Below are positions 1-8,202 of a DNA stretch of 64,000 nt, in pieces (within the stretch, counting starts at the first letter, position 1; every line of letters starts with the position of its first letter). Source of the DNA: Parablautia intestinalis (GTDB lineage Bacteria > Bacillota > Clostridia > Lachnospirales > Lachnospiraceae); NCBI GenBank assembly GCA_003612395.1, contig RAYQ01000011.1, positions 110,192-174,191 on the forward strand. Direction: 5' to 3'. Position numbers and translations under genes: made by a program. Below the pieces are notes generated by a model. It searched no databases and was not told the origin of the DNA. It saw only the letters and a list, made by a program, of their open reading frames with translations.

Positions 1-1
1 A

Positions 2-688
2 GTCACAAGGGCCGGAATTGCTGTACCAATGGAAAACACCAGATTTTTGGCCAATATATTGATTCATCAAAATGGAGCTGTGTTTGCAGATGAAGATGCA
101 AATCTTCCAACCATGGATACTCCGGAAGCAGTGGAATGCATTGAGTTTTTGGACAGCCTTCAGGAATGTTCCGGCATGCTTGCCAGCGGTAACTGGAGTG
201 AAAGTCCGTTTTTTAAGGACAGTGCGGCCATGGCTTATATACCAAATGGCGTTTTAAAGAATTACTTAAAAGAAAATCCGGATATGAAAGAAAATATTGG
301 CATGACGGCATGTGTTCCCGGTAAGGAAACTGCAACATGGTGCGGCGTATGGTTTTATGGCGTAACATCTCAGTCTAAAAATCCGGAGATGGCTTTTGAT
401 TTGATATCTTACCTTACCAGCGAGGCGGTATTATCAAGCCGTGTAGAAATGGCAGGGCTTCCCAGTGCATTCCGATACAATGAGGACGAGTATGTAGACC
501 TTGATCCTGAGGTAAATCAGGCGGTAATGGATGCAATTGCATGCGGCTATGGAAATCCCAAAGTTTCCTGGGCGCTTCTTTATGAAAAAGTATTGGATCA
601 ATTGACAGAAGAAGTTTTTTATGATGTGAAAACACCGGAGGAAGCTTTGAAGGATGCGCAGGAATCTTTGATGTCGGAGATAGAATAG
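2..688 (+). CDS. Sugar ABC transporter substrate-binding protein (5' truncated by window edge)
   Basis: The frame is open from base 2, so the signal peptide and first lobe lie upstream and 228 C-terminal residues remain. The pattern GVWFYGVT, then KNPEMAFDLISYLTSE, and the acidic helical C-terminus are typical of the second lobe of family 1 extracellular solute-binding proteins. By family, it would be a surface lipoprotein that captures an oligosaccharide and passes it to the two permeases that follow. The sulfatase at the end of the cluster hints at a sulfated or mucin-type glycan, which is inference. No ATPase gene follows; CUT1 systems often share an MsmK-type ATPase encoded elsewhere. Confidence 0.85.
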   Translation, partial: VTRAGIAVPMENTRFLANILIHQNGAVFADEDANLPTMDTPEAVECIEFLDSLQECSGMLASGNWSESPFFKDSAAMAYIPNGVLKNYLKENPDMKENIGMTACVPGKETATWCGVWFYGVTSQSKNPEMAFDLISYLTSEAVLSSRVEMAGLPSAFRYNEDEYVDLDPEVNQAVMDAIACGYGNPKVSWALLYEKVLDQLTEEVFYDVKTPEEALKDAQESLMSEIE

Positions 689-738
689 CATTTTAAGTAA
701 ACAATGCCATGTGCCCGGAGGGCAGCTCATTGTCAAAA

Positions 739-775
739 GACGGAGTTTGTAATTGACCTCACTGCAGACTCCGTC
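739..775 (+). promoter_or_regulatory. Intercistronic inverted repeat between binding protein and permease
   Basis: GACGGAGT (739-746) and ACTCCGTC (768-775) form a perfect 8-bp stem with a 21-base loop in the 144-base gap before the first permease. There is no clear U-tract. Such intercistronic stems commonly stabilise the binding-protein message or lower downstream expression. That role is inferred here. Confidence 0.45.
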
Positions 776-832
776 ATACACAAAAGCCCTTGGGCGTATA
801 CAGAGAAGGGAAGGAGGAGCAGGGAGAAGGAA

Positions 833-1690
833 ATGAAAGGAAAAGTAAAGATAGCCCCTTATTGCTTTATAGCTCCGTTTTTTATTATTTTTACATATTT
901 TTATTTTGTTCCTGTCTTTAAAGTTATCATGGACAGCTTCACTGACTATGATATGTTTACAAAAAGGAACTTTGTAGGATTAAAAAATTATATAGACCTG
1001 GTGAAGGATGAGACATTTATTTTGTCCATTGGAAATACTTTCTTTTATACAGCCTGTATGCTGTTTCCTGCATTGGTCATTGGTCTTTTGCTGGCATGTC
1101 TTATAGGCAGTTCCCTTGTGAAAACCAGGTATACCAGAATGGCAATCTTTATGCCTCATGTTTTTTCCATGGTTGCTATATCAATGATTTGGTTATACCT
1201 TTATGAACCGAATAACGGTGTTTTGAATCAAATATTAAAAACAATGCATCTGCGGGGAAGCAAATGGCTGCGTGACCCTGAAATAGCGCTGTTTTGCCTG
1301 GCAGTTATGGGGATCTGGAAATCCGTGGGCTATTACATGGTGGTATTTTTATCAGGGCTGAAAGGAATATCCCTGCAGTATTATGAGGCAGCTAAAATTG
1401 ACGGGGCGGGCCCGGTGAACACCTTTTTTCATATCACACTGCCCCTTTTAAAACCGACTACTACCTTTCTGCTGATTACGGGAATTATTTCCTCTTTTAA
1501 TGTGTTTGAGCAGGTTAATATTATGACAGGCGGAGGACCTCTTAACAGAACGACAACTATGGTGCATCAGATTTATACTGCAGGATTTGCCGAATACAAG
1601 TTAGGATATGCGTCTGCTATGTCTGTAATCCTGCTCTTAATTGTAATTGGCATCAGTATATTAAATTTTGGATTGACAAACAAAGAATAA
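833..1690 (+). CDS. Sugar ABC transporter permease, MalF/UgpA-like
   Basis: Integral membrane half of a carbohydrate importer (285 aa). The open frame extends upstream to 704, but the ATG at 833 follows a purine-rich AAGGAGGAGC/GAGAAGG ribosome site and gives the family's usual N-terminus (short basic stretch, then the first membrane segment IAPYCFIAPFFII). About six membrane segments are visible. The EAA loop that contacts the ATPase is clear: EAAKIDGAGPVNTFFHITLP. It is followed after 15 bases by the partner permease, with which it would form a heterodimer. The substrate cannot be read from the sequence. Confidence 0.93.
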   Translation: MKGKVKIAPYCFIAPFFIIFTYFYFVPVFKVIMDSFTDYDMFTKRNFVGLKNYIDLVKDETFILSIGNTFFYTACMLFPALVIGLLLACLIGSSLVKTRYTRMAIFMPHVFSMVAISMIWLYLYEPNNGVLNQILKTMHLRGSKWLRDPEIALFCLAVMGIWKSVGYYMVVFLSGLKGISLQYYEAAKIDGAGPVNTFFHITLPLLKPTTTFLLITGIISSFNVFEQVNIMTGGGPLNRTTTMVHQIYTAGFAEYKLGYASAMSVILLLIVIGISILNFGLTNKE

Positions 1691-1705
1691 GGGAGGGGCA
1701 ATGCT

Positions 1706-2575
1706 ATGAGCAAACAGATTATAATGAAAAAAGTAATACTGAAAATATTGATTATTATCATTGCCCTGATAGTGATATTTCCTTTGTGCGTTTTGTTGAG
1801 CACGGCATTAAAATCAGATAGAGAAATTGCCAGTGGATTTGTCAGCCTTACACCGGAGAAATTATTGTGGGAAAACATACCAAAAGCAATGGGCATGGGT
1901 GATTGGCCCAGATATTTTTTCAATAGTGCGCTTATAACGGTTATTACGGTAGTATGCAGCTTACTGATAAATTCTTCAGCAGGATTTGCTTTTGCCAGAC
2001 TTCCCTTTAAAGGGAAAAATGTTCTGTTTTACTGTGCAATGATAGGCATGATGCTGCCGATGCAGATTATTATGTTGCCGGTGTTTTTGCAGATTAAAGA
2101 GTTCCCGCTCCTTGGCGGCAATAACATTTTGGGTCAGGGAGGAATCGGTCTTATTAACAATTACTGGGGAATCATTTTACCGCTGATTGCACATCCTTTT
2201 GGTGTTTTTATGAGCAGACAGTATTATATGAATTTTCCTAAAGAATTAGATGAAGCGGCGAAGCTGGACGGATGCTCTGCGCTTTCCATATATGTGAGGG
2301 TATACCTTCCCCTAAGTAAGTCCCTGTTTGCTACTTTGGGCTTATTAAAAACAGTGGATACCTGGAATCAGTATACCTGGCCGCTGCTTGTTACCAATAC
2401 GAAAGAAATGCAGACAGTGCAGCTTGCGTTAAATGCATTTAAAGGAGAAAACACCGTACAGTGGAATTATCTGATGGCTGCAACAATTGTAATTATTCTC
2501 CCTGTGCTGGTTTTGTTTATCTTTTTACAGAAATACTTTGTTCAGGGAATTGTGAGTACCGGTATGAAAGATTAA
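1706..2575 (+). CDS. Sugar ABC transporter permease, MalG/UgpE-like
   Basis: Second permease (289 aa). It has a typical N-terminal membrane segment, several further segments and an EAA loop DEAAKLDGCSALSIYVRVYL. The start at 1706 follows GGGAGGGG at 1691-1698; an out-of-frame ATG sits at 1701. The C-terminus FVQGIVSTGMKD is characteristic of the MalG/UgpE family. It is 15 bases downstream of the MalF-like gene, so the two are co-transcribed and presumably heterodimerise. The next gene, a sulfatase, follows after about 100 bases that contain a dispersed hairpin repeat. Confidence 0.94.
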   Translation: MSKQIIMKKVILKILIIIIALIVIFPLCVLLSTALKSDREIASGFVSLTPEKLLWENIPKAMGMGDWPRYFFNSALITVITVVCSLLINSSAGFAFARLPFKGKNVLFYCAMIGMMLPMQIIMLPVFLQIKEFPLLGGNNILGQGGIGLINNYWGIILPLIAHPFGVFMSRQYYMNFPKELDEAAKLDGCSALSIYVRVYLPLSKSLFATLGLLKTVDTWNQYTWPLLVTNTKEMQTVQLALNAFKGENTVQWNYLMAATIVIILPVLVLFIFLQKYFVQGIVSTGMKD

Positions 2576-2591
2576 GGCAGGCGACACTGCA

Positions 2592-2664
2592 GATGCAGTT
2601 TGCGATACATGAATAAGCTTTGCGTATTGTATATGCCATCAGGAGCTGCCTTTTGTATTAAGAA
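2592..2664 (+). repeat. Dispersed hairpin repeat family C, copy 1
   Basis: The 39-base stretch ending in TGCCTTTTGTAT just before the sulfatase ribosome site matches the segment before rimO (about 18932-18964) with about 6 mismatches. A third copy lies on the minus strand at 29790-29850. Each can fold as a short ATAC..ATA / TAT..GTAT stem around a conserved TTTGC loop, and each sits directly upstream of a start codon. Confidence 0.5.
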
Positions 2665-2676
2665 ATGGAGATTTAT

Positions 2677-4008
2677 ATGGAGCAAAAGAATAATGTAATA
2701 TGGATCGTAACAGATCAGCAAAGAGCGGAATCTCTTAGTATCAATGGAAGCCAAAACTGTGCTACCCCTCATTTAGACGGACTTGCGAGAACAGGGGTTA
2801 ACTTTACCAATGCGGTATCCGGTTTTCCCTTATGCTGTCCTTTTCGAGGGTCTATGCTGACCGGAATTTATCCCCATAAATGTGTGCCGGGCCATGAATA
2901 CCGGATGAATCCAAAGCAAAAGACCATTGCGGACATAATGAATGAAAATGGGTATGATACGTTTTATTTGGGGAAATGGCATTTAGACGGTGCAAAAGAA
3001 GCCGAAGAACGGGCAGGGACACATATTGTTCCAAGGCAGAGGCGCGGCGGTTTTACTTCCTGGCTTGGCTATGAAAATAACAATGCCCAGTATGACTGTT
3101 ATCTTCATGGACACAGAAAGGAGAAAGAAGTAGATTTATTCCGACTGCCCGGCTATGAAACCAATGCTATGACAGATATTTTTATTGAGTATTTGAGGGA
3201 ACGGAAAGAAAAAGAAGAACCTTTTTTCGCAGTGCTTTCCGTTCAGCCGCCTCATGACCCCTATGTGGCGCCTGCCAATGTACAGAAAAATCATATTCCG
3301 TCCCAAATCCGATTCAGGCCAAATGTTCCGGATGTGCCTTATATCAGGGACCAGGCAGGAAAGGAACTGGCAGGATATTATGCCATGATAGAAAATATAG
3401 ATGAGAATGTGGGAAGGATTGTAGAGGTGTTAAACGATACGGGACTTATGGAGAGTACCCATGTGATGTTCTTTAGCGATCATGGGGATATGCACGGTTC
3501 CCACGGACAATTCAGAAAAACCATTCCCTATCAGGAGGCAGTGAATGTGCCTTTTATCATCAGCGGAGAAAAGAGGGCAGCCCATGTGGTGAACAGAAAA
3601 GCAGGTAATGTGGGGGATATCTTAATCAATCATGTGGATATTGCGCCGACAACTTTGGGCCTGTGCGGTATACCGGTACCGGAATGGATGGAAGGAACAG
3701 ACTATTCGGCCGTACGGATATTGGAGAAAGAAAGACCGGAATATCCTGAAAGCGCTTACCTGCAGTCTGTGATCCCTACCTGCCATGATGACAGCATCAA
3801 TAAGCCGTGGAGAGGAATTGTGACAAAAGACGGATACAAATATGTGTGCTTTCAGGGAATGGATTATATGCTGTATGATTTAAAGCAGGATCCTTATGAG
3901 CAGGTGAATCTTGCACATAATGACCATTATAAGGAGCTGCGTCTGAGATTAAAGCAGACCTTAAAAGAATGGATTGATAAAACACAGGATGAATTTTTAC
4001 TTCCCTAA
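2677..4008 (+). CDS. Sulfatase (Cys-type, formylglycine-dependent)
   Basis: Alkaline phosphatase-superfamily sulfatase, 443 aa. The frame opens at 2665, but GGAG at 2667-2670 is a ribosome site for the ATG at 2677 (MEQKNNVIW). The N-terminal metal site WIVTDQQRAES is present. The signature CCPFRGSMLTG has the cysteine converted to formylglycine (Cys53 from this start) in a C-x-P-x-R-x4-TG context. A second metal/substrate site is FFSDHGDMHGSHGQFRK. There is no signal peptide, so it should act in the cytoplasm on imported sugars, matching the transporter upstream. Anaerobic maturation needs an anSME radical-SAM enzyme, which is not in this window. The substrate (sulfated sugar or choline sulfate-like) is unresolved. 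Confidence 0.92.
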   Translation: MEQKNNVIWIVTDQQRAESLSINGSQNCATPHLDGLARTGVNFTNAVSGFPLCCPFRGSMLTGIYPHKCVPGHEYRMNPKQKTIADIMNENGYDTFYLGKWHLDGAKEAEERAGTHIVPRQRRGGFTSWLGYENNNAQYDCYLHGHRKEKEVDLFRLPGYETNAMTDIFIEYLRERKEKEEPFFAVLSVQPPHDPYVAPANVQKNHIPSQIRFRPNVPDVPYIRDQAGKELAGYYAMIENIDENVGRIVEVLNDTGLMESTHVMFFSDHGDMHGSHGQFRKTIPYQEAVNVPFIISGEKRAAHVVNRKAGNVGDILINHVDIAPTTLGLCGIPVPEWMEGTDYSAVRILEKERPEYPESAYLQSVIPTCHDDSINKPWRGIVTKDGYKYVCFQGMDYMLYDLKQDPYEQVNLAHNDHYKELRLRLKQTLKEWIDKTQDEFLLP

Positions 4009-4139
4009 ATAGTGAAATATCTAAAAAAATATTATAAATTTTTGCTTTGTCGCTTGGAAAAAATATACTTATTAGTCTTTGCAAGGATGAAAACGAAACT
4101 TCTAATTTGGTTTTCCACAAAAGAAACGAATAGAATAAA

Positions 4140-4189
4140 ACCTCCTGGAAATAATAAAAACGTCTAATGAGACAATATTTTCAGGAGGT
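4140..4189 (+). promoter_or_regulatory. Hairpin sequestering the ribosome site of the CotF-like gene
   Basis: The arm at 4140-4153 (ACCTCCTGGAAATA) pairs over 14 positions, one of them G-U, with 4176-4189 (TATTTTCAGGAGGT). The second arm contains the AGGAGG ribosome site of the gene at 4196. A nested GTCT/AGAC stem lies in the loop. Only five T follow, so translational control seems likelier than termination. Confidence 0.6.
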
Positions 4190-4195
4190 ATTTTT

Positions 4196-4381
4196 ATGGC
4201 TAATTTATCAGAACTTGATTTACAGAACCTTCGCCATTTAATCGGCGGTTATGATGTAACACACTGCAAAATGAAAGAATATGCATCCTGTGCGTCCGAT
4301 ACGCAGGTAAAACAGTTCTTTGAAAAAGGGGCTAAGTCAGCAATGGAAAACAAAAATGCATTAATGAAGTTTTTGCAGTAA
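4196..4381 (+). CDS. Small CotF-like spore-associated protein
   Basis: This 61-residue protein (MANLSELDLQNLRHLIGG...) looks like the N-terminal half of a coat F domain: a four-helix, ferritin-like small protein with conserved ASCASDTQVKQFFEKGA. CotF-family proteins are spore coat components. Related short proteins in Clostridia are usually paired, as here, with a second CotF gene 10 bases downstream. Its AGGAGG site lies inside a 14-bp hairpin, so translation is probably regulated. The function follows from family resemblance, not from a catalytic motif. Confidence 0.65.
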   Translation: MANLSELDLQNLRHLIGGYDVTHCKMKEYASCASDTQVKQFFEKGAKSAMENKNALMKFLQ

Positions 4382-4391
4382 GGAGGCAGAC

Positions 4392-4652
4392 ATGGAAATG
4401 AATGAAAAGACAATGGTAGCAGATACCCTTACGGGGATTAACGGAGAGCTTGTACGTTTTGGAGAGATGATTGCCCAGACAGAGAACAAGGAGCTGAAGC
4501 AGACTCTAAAGCAGTTTAGAAATACCTGTGAACAGTCACAGGAAGAACTGTATCAGATTGCCAGGGAAAAATCTTACTATGTACCTGCGGCAAAGGCCAC
4601 GCAGACGGAGATAGATCATGTTAAGAGCCTGTTTACCAGTTCAACACTTTAA
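4392..4652 (+). CDS. CotF-like spore coat protein
   Basis: An 86-residue protein starting after AAGGAGGCAGAC. The C-terminal YYVPAAKATQTEIDHVKSLF is the recognisable coat F signature (Tyr-rich turn, Pro-Ala, then a helix). Two amphipathic helices precede it. It forms a two-gene unit with the CotF-like gene upstream (10-base gap) and ends in a strong intrinsic terminator at 4707-4770. A role in the spore coat or outer layer is inferred from the family. Confidence 0.75.
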   Translation: MEMNEKTMVADTLTGINGELVRFGEMIAQTENKELKQTLKQFRNTCEQSQEELYQIAREKSYYVPAAKATQTEIDHVKSLFTSSTL

Positions 4653-4706
4653 ATACCGGCGACATGTCTTGAAAGATGTAATGGGGCGTAATTAGGTTAA
4701 AAGTTT

Positions 4707-4770
4707 AAATAAAGTGTGTAAGAAAATGACTGCGATTAGTTTTCATTTTTCCTGCACACTTTATTTTTAT
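4707..4770 (+). terminator. Intrinsic terminator after the CotF-like pair
   Basis: AAATAAAGTGTG (4707-4718) pairs perfectly with CACACTTTATTT (4755-4766), and T residues follow. The inner part can also pair (AAAATGA with TTTTCATTT). Confidence 0.85.
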
Positions 4771-4774
4771 ATAG

Positions 4775-4815
4775 ATAAGCTGGCGCGCGAAGTGAGGCAG
4801 CGTTTTATGGAATGA
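4775..4815 (+). repeat. Dispersed repeat family A (GCTGG..CGCGAAG..GGCAGCGTTTTAT)
   Basis: A copy of a short imperfect palindrome followed by GTTTTAT that recurs at 10083-10163, 16503-16545, 18684-18728, 39477-39545 (inverted) and 42993-43030. The stem plus T-rich tail resembles an intrinsic terminator. Here it sits just behind the CotF terminator and upstream of the IS element. Confidence 0.6.
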
Positions 4816-4977
4816 TAATTTGGAGATAACTAATTCATATTGTGCATGTTTTGCTTTAAATTGTGAAAGAAATTTATATTTCGCATTGTAAAATAAATTG
4901 ATGTTGTATCATTTTAGTTGACACCTTATACTCAAGGATTTGATGTATAATCAAAGAGAAATAAGGAGGCAGCTACA

Positions 4978-5319
4978 ATGGCAAAAAAACAACGGAAATA
5001 CGACATGGAATACAAGCTCCAGGCCGTAAAACCGGCAAAGGAACTTGGCGGCGCAAAAGCGGCTGACGAATTAGGAATCCCTGAAAACATTATGTATGCA
5101 TGGACGAAGGCAGCAAGGGAGGGACGGCTGGATGTTGGTCCTGGTTCGCATACGCCACAGACGGCCATGAGCCTCGCAGAGGAGCTGGCTCTCCTGCGCA
5201 GGCAGGTCAAGGAGCAGGAAAAAGAAATCCGCCGTTTGAAAGAGGGAAACGAATTCCTTGAGGAAGCAAGCGCTTTTTTCGCTGCCAGTCGTCGAAAGTC
5301 TGCAAAAGACAGAGAATGA
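4978..5319 (+). CDS. IS3-family transposase OrfA
   Basis: A 113-residue helix-turn-helix protein. KYDMEYKLQAVKPAKELGG then AADELGIPENIMYAWTKAA is the transposase-8 (IS3 OrfA) HTH, followed by a leucine-rich coiled coil (LALLRRQVKEQEKEIRRLKE) that mediates dimerisation. The ribosome site is AAGGAGGCAGCTACA. Its TGA overlaps the ATG of orfB (ATGA at 5316-5319), the usual IS3 coupling. It appears intact but has no functional OrfB partner here. Confidence 0.9.
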   Translation: MAKKQRKYDMEYKLQAVKPAKELGGAKAADELGIPENIMYAWTKAAREGRLDVGPGSHTPQTAMSLAEELALLRRQVKEQEKEIRRLKEGNEFLEEASAFFAASRRKSAKDRE

Positions 5320-5748
5320 TGTTCCCTGCCATAAAAACTGAGGACGACGTTATCAAGGGAAAGATTTCTTTCTGCTGCCGGATGCTGAAAGTAATACGGC
5401 AGGGATTTTATAAATATCCGGCAAACAAAGACCGGCCGTGGAACACAGTACACCAGCGAAACCTACCGTAAAGCGGTTGCTAAATACGGCATCCGCCAGA
5501 GCATGAACAGTGCCGGGGGACGCTGCCACGACAATGCCCGCTGTGAGAGCATGCGGGCGAGGATGAAAGAAGAACTTCTCTATGGTCGCCATAATGCAGA
5601 AGAAATGACCATTGAGGAACTAAAGACATTCCGCTGGAGATACTTCATCAGCTGCTGGAATAACAGGAGGATATGCTCAGCCAATGAAGGATTTCCTCCT
5701 ATGGTCAAGCGGCAGAGATATTATGAATCTCTGGGCAATACTGCTTAG
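5316..5748 (+). pseudogene. IS3 OrfB transposase remnant (internal deletion and frame change)
   Basis: The N-terminal portion (MMFPAIKTEDD... KVIRQGFYKYPANK) runs into a stop near 5469. The C-terminal integrase portion resumes in another frame with GTQYTSETYRKAVAKYG, then DNARCESMRARMKEELL, which carries the catalytic Glu of the DDE triad, and ends at 5748. The middle of the rve domain with the first Asp, and probably the second, is missing. This copy cannot encode an active transposase. Confidence 0.85.
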
Positions 5749-5779
5749 ACATTAATATCCTTGTAAAAAAAGTGTCAAC

Positions 5780-6712
5780 CAATATTGACAATATCAACCT
5801 GTTAAAAAAGTTGGAGCTGTGGGTGCGCCGACCTGCGATGAATACGGAAATTGCCGTGGAATTGGAGGGCATTCGGACTGCGGTGTGCTTTCCTATGCAA
5901 TGGTTGACGGAGATTATGCCGACAAGGTGGTTGCTATTACGGACTGCCTGGTAGCTTTCCCCAATTTTCCGGCACATATTTCTATGACAAAGGTTGATTA
6001 TGTAGTGGTGGTGGCTGCTATCGGAGATGCAAAAAAGATTGCAACCGGCGCCGCAAAGCCAACCAATGATATGCGTAAGCTGATGATGGCAGAGTACTGT
6101 ACTCAATTTGTTATAAATTCGCCATATTTCAAGGATGGATTTTCTTATCAAACCGGCGTGGGAGGAGCTTCAATTGCATCTACTATTTCTTTGGCAAAGC
6201 ACATGAAGGAGCGAAATATCAGGATGCACTTTGGGGTAGGCGGTCTGACGAAGCCAATGTGCGACCTTTTGATAAACGGTCAGATTGACTGTCTGCTAGA
6301 TACGCAGGATTTTGATTTGGATGCGGTGGAGAATGTAAAGAACTTAAAGCATTTTAGAATTTCGGCAGGAGCAAAGTGCGCTATTGTTATCACTCCGTTA
6401 ATCCAGGGGAGAATTCCTGCAGTCTGTACAGACGTGACAACCGTTACGACACCAGGGGAATCCGTGGATGTGGTGGTTATGGACTATGGAATTGCAATTA
6501 ATCCGTTGCGTAAGGATTTACTTGAGGCTATGAAAGATGTTCCACTCCCGTTTAAAACCATTGAGGAATTAAGGGATATTGCTTATGGCATTGTCGGAGA
6601 ACCGGAGAAAGTACAATTTGGAGAGCGGGTTGTAGGAATTATTGAAAGCAGAGACGGAACCGTTATGGATGTTGTCAGACAAATCAAACCTTTTGCATTT
6701 TCAGATAATTAA
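5780..6712 (+). pseudogene. citF: Citrate lyase alpha subunit CitF, N-terminally truncated and internally deleted
   Basis: The remaining frame shows CitF blocks: VGAPTCDEYGNCRG, ITDCLVAFPNFPAHIS, MAEYCTQFVINSPYFKDGF, TGVGGASIASTISLAK, LLDTQDFDLDAV, then VTTVTTPGESVDVVV and YGIAINPLRKDLLE. CitF is about 510 residues and transfers CoA to citrate in the citrate lyase complex. Here the first third is missing at the IS boundary. The central segment between FRIS and AGAK (normally with the YAN and NVN motifs) is also deleted, by an estimated 50-70 residues. A stop lies at 5786-5788, and GTG at 5819 is the first possible start. No citD or citE is adjacent, so it is almost certainly non-functional. 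Confidence 0.85.
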
Positions 6713-6746
6713 AAGAAATACCGGAGCCCGGGGGCATTTCTGATTG

Positions 6747-6781
6747 TGCCAGTCATGAAACAGATTTTTTCATGACTGGCA
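6747..6781. terminator. Strong hairpin between convergent citF remnant and MFS gene
   Basis: TGCCAGTCATGAAA (6747-6760) pairs perfectly with TTTCATGACTGGCA (6768-6781). It lies between convergent genes and has weak U-tracts on both sides. A bidirectional terminator is the likely role. Confidence 0.65.
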
Positions 6782-6831
6782 TATTAAAAATAAGCTCTCA
6801 CAAAGCACATCAAAAAATTTGTATAAACTCA

Positions 6832-8130
6832 TCAAAAATTCATTTTAAATTTTCCCCACAGTCTCTGCGGCTTTCTCATGGTACAGGAAAAGATGAGGAA
6901 GAAAGCGATGGCAATGGCAATCAGCTCCATACACACGCAAATCATGCACATGGAGGCGCTGCCGGAGCTTTCAAGCACCCTTCCGCTAAAGGAGGAGGCA
7001 ATCATGCCGGAAAAACTGCCGTAAGCAACATCAATCATGCTGTGAGCAGTGTTGCGCAGCCTTGGGTGAACAAATCGTTCCGTCATTTCACGCATGGTTG
7101 GAAACAGCAGACCGAAGCTTATATTGTTCATCATGGTTCCGGCGATGATCATGCCGGGGCTTTTGGCAGCCAGAACAAAAAGCGCGTAAAACATTGCGGC
7201 CATGGATCCCGCTAAGAGGCGCTTTTCAGCCCTGATAAAGCGCAGCTTTCCTGCAAACATCAAAAACGGAATCTGGATAAGACAACCGATAAAATTGTCC
7301 CAGCCTAAATACGAAACATTTCCGCCTACATTTTCAAAGAGAAGCACTTTCAAATTATTGATGGGCGCAATACACATTCCGGTGAAAAATACCGAAGCCG
7401 CCAGTAACAGATAGAGCCGGGAACTAAGCAGCTCCTTTGGATCCGGGCGTGACGCGCCGCCGCCATCTTCGGTAAAAGGGGCTTCCGGCTGAAACAAAGC
7501 GGTGATAAAGTTAACCGCCATGAAAGCAAGGGCTGCAACAGGCATAGCCTGATATCCGATTTTAACAATTAACTGGCCCATGAGAAGCATTACAAAGGCA
7601 TAGCCTAATGTGGCAAAGGAACGGGAGCGTGAGACAGCATCACCCCTCTCGGGAAACGATGCAATAACCCATGCGTCCAGCGTGGTGGCAATAGGACCGC
7701 TCATAAAGCCAAATAAAGGATAGGCAATAAACAAAATAACCGGCTGACGGACAAATATAAATAGCAGGATGCCAAGAGCACAGGCGAAAACATTGCCAAA
7801 CAGGAAAAAACACCTGCTGGCATGATGAATATCAATCCAGCGTCCCCAGAACAGGGAGCCGCCCAGCGCACAAAAAAGATATACAGCTAACAGATAGCCG
7901 AGGGTTGACGCATTCATGCCGCAGGAGAGCATGTATGCGGTGATGTACGAGGGAAGCGCGGCATTAAAAGACCAGTATGCGGCCTGCATAATGCAGAACC
8001 GGGTAAAGACAGCGCGGCTCCTCAAAGAATTTGCATTCATAGAATTTGCATTCATAGAATTTGCATTCATAGAATTTGCATTCATAGAATTTGCATTCAT
8101 GGAATTTACATTCAAAGAATTTGCATTCAT
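6832..8130 (-). CDS. Major facilitator superfamily transporter with repetitive N-terminus
   Basis: About 12 hydrophobic segments begin at RAVFTRFCIMQAAYWSFNAAL. The first cytoplasmic loop motif is GRWIDIHHASR, and the halves are joined at FTEDGGGASRPDPKELLSSR. It resembles MFS_1-like/nucleoside-H+ symporter or LacY-like carriers; the substrate is unknown. The open frame begins at 8160, but that ATG has no ribosome site. AAGGAGAT lies about 13 bases before the ATG at 8130, which is chosen here with reservation. Residues after the start are MNANS repeats encoded by a 15-bp minisatellite. It is divergent from an AraC regulator, which probably controls it. Confidence 0.85.
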   Translation of the reverse strand: MNANSLNVNSMNANSMNANSMNANSMNANSMNANSLRSRAVFTRFCIMQAAYWSFNAALPSYITAYMLSCGMNASTLGYLLAVYLFCALGGSLFWGRWIDIHHASRCFFLFGNVFACALGILLFIFVRQPVILFIAYPLFGFMSGPIATTLDAWVIASFPERGDAVSRSRSFATLGYAFVMLLMGQLIVKIGYQAMPVAALAFMAVNFITALFQPEAPFTEDGGGASRPDPKELLSSRLYLLLAASVFFTGMCIAPINNLKVLLFENVGGNVSYLGWDNFIGCLIQIPFLMFAGKLRFIRAEKRLLAGSMAAMFYALFVLAAKSPGMIIAGTMMNNISFGLLFPTMREMTERFVHPRLRNTAHSMIDVAYGSFSGMIASSFSGRVLESSGSASMCMICVCMELIAIAIAFFLIFSCTMRKPQRLWGKFKMNF

Positions 8131-8145
8131 GAAATTTACGTTATC
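8026..8145 (-). repeat. 15-bp tandem repeat inside the MFS gene, 8 units
   Basis: Unit (plus strand) AGAATTTGCATTCAT. Six perfect copies (8026, 8041, 8056, 8071, 8086, 8116) and two degenerate ones (8101, 8131) are contiguous. On the coding strand each unit encodes MNANS. Copy-number change keeps the frame and only alters the length of an N-terminal tail. Confidence 0.95.
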
Positions 8146-8202
8146 TCCTTCCCATAACATGTTTGGAATGCGCTCTTAAGACGTCTTATGCAAAAGCCAT
8201 TA

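Larger units (their letters stand above)
4917..5779 (+). mobile_element. IS3-family insertion sequence, internally deleted
   Basis: The terminal inverted repeats are visible. The left begins GTTGACAC and ends CAAGGAT (4917-4939). The right, read in reverse complement from 5779, has the same two blocks, giving 18 of 23 positions identical. orfA is intact, while orfB has lost its centre and changes frame. No target duplication was found at the ends. At 863 bp it is well short of a normal IS3 element (about 1.2-1.5 kb), so it is a non-autonomous derivative. It borders a truncated citF gene. Confidence 0.85.

Noticed and set aside
4918..4951. TTGACA and TATAAT before the IS orfA as a promoter
   Set aside because: The spacer is 22 bases, too long for a normal sigma-A promoter, and TTGACA is part of the terminal inverted repeat.
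8026..8145. CRISPR-like array
   Set aside because: Units are 15 bp, contiguous and without spacers, and lie in frame inside an MFS gene; this is a coding minisatellite.
7916..8179. Plus-strand frame across the MFS repeats (EFAFIEFAFIE...)
   Set aside because: Shadow frame produced by the minisatellite, with no ribosome site and opposite to a clear transporter.
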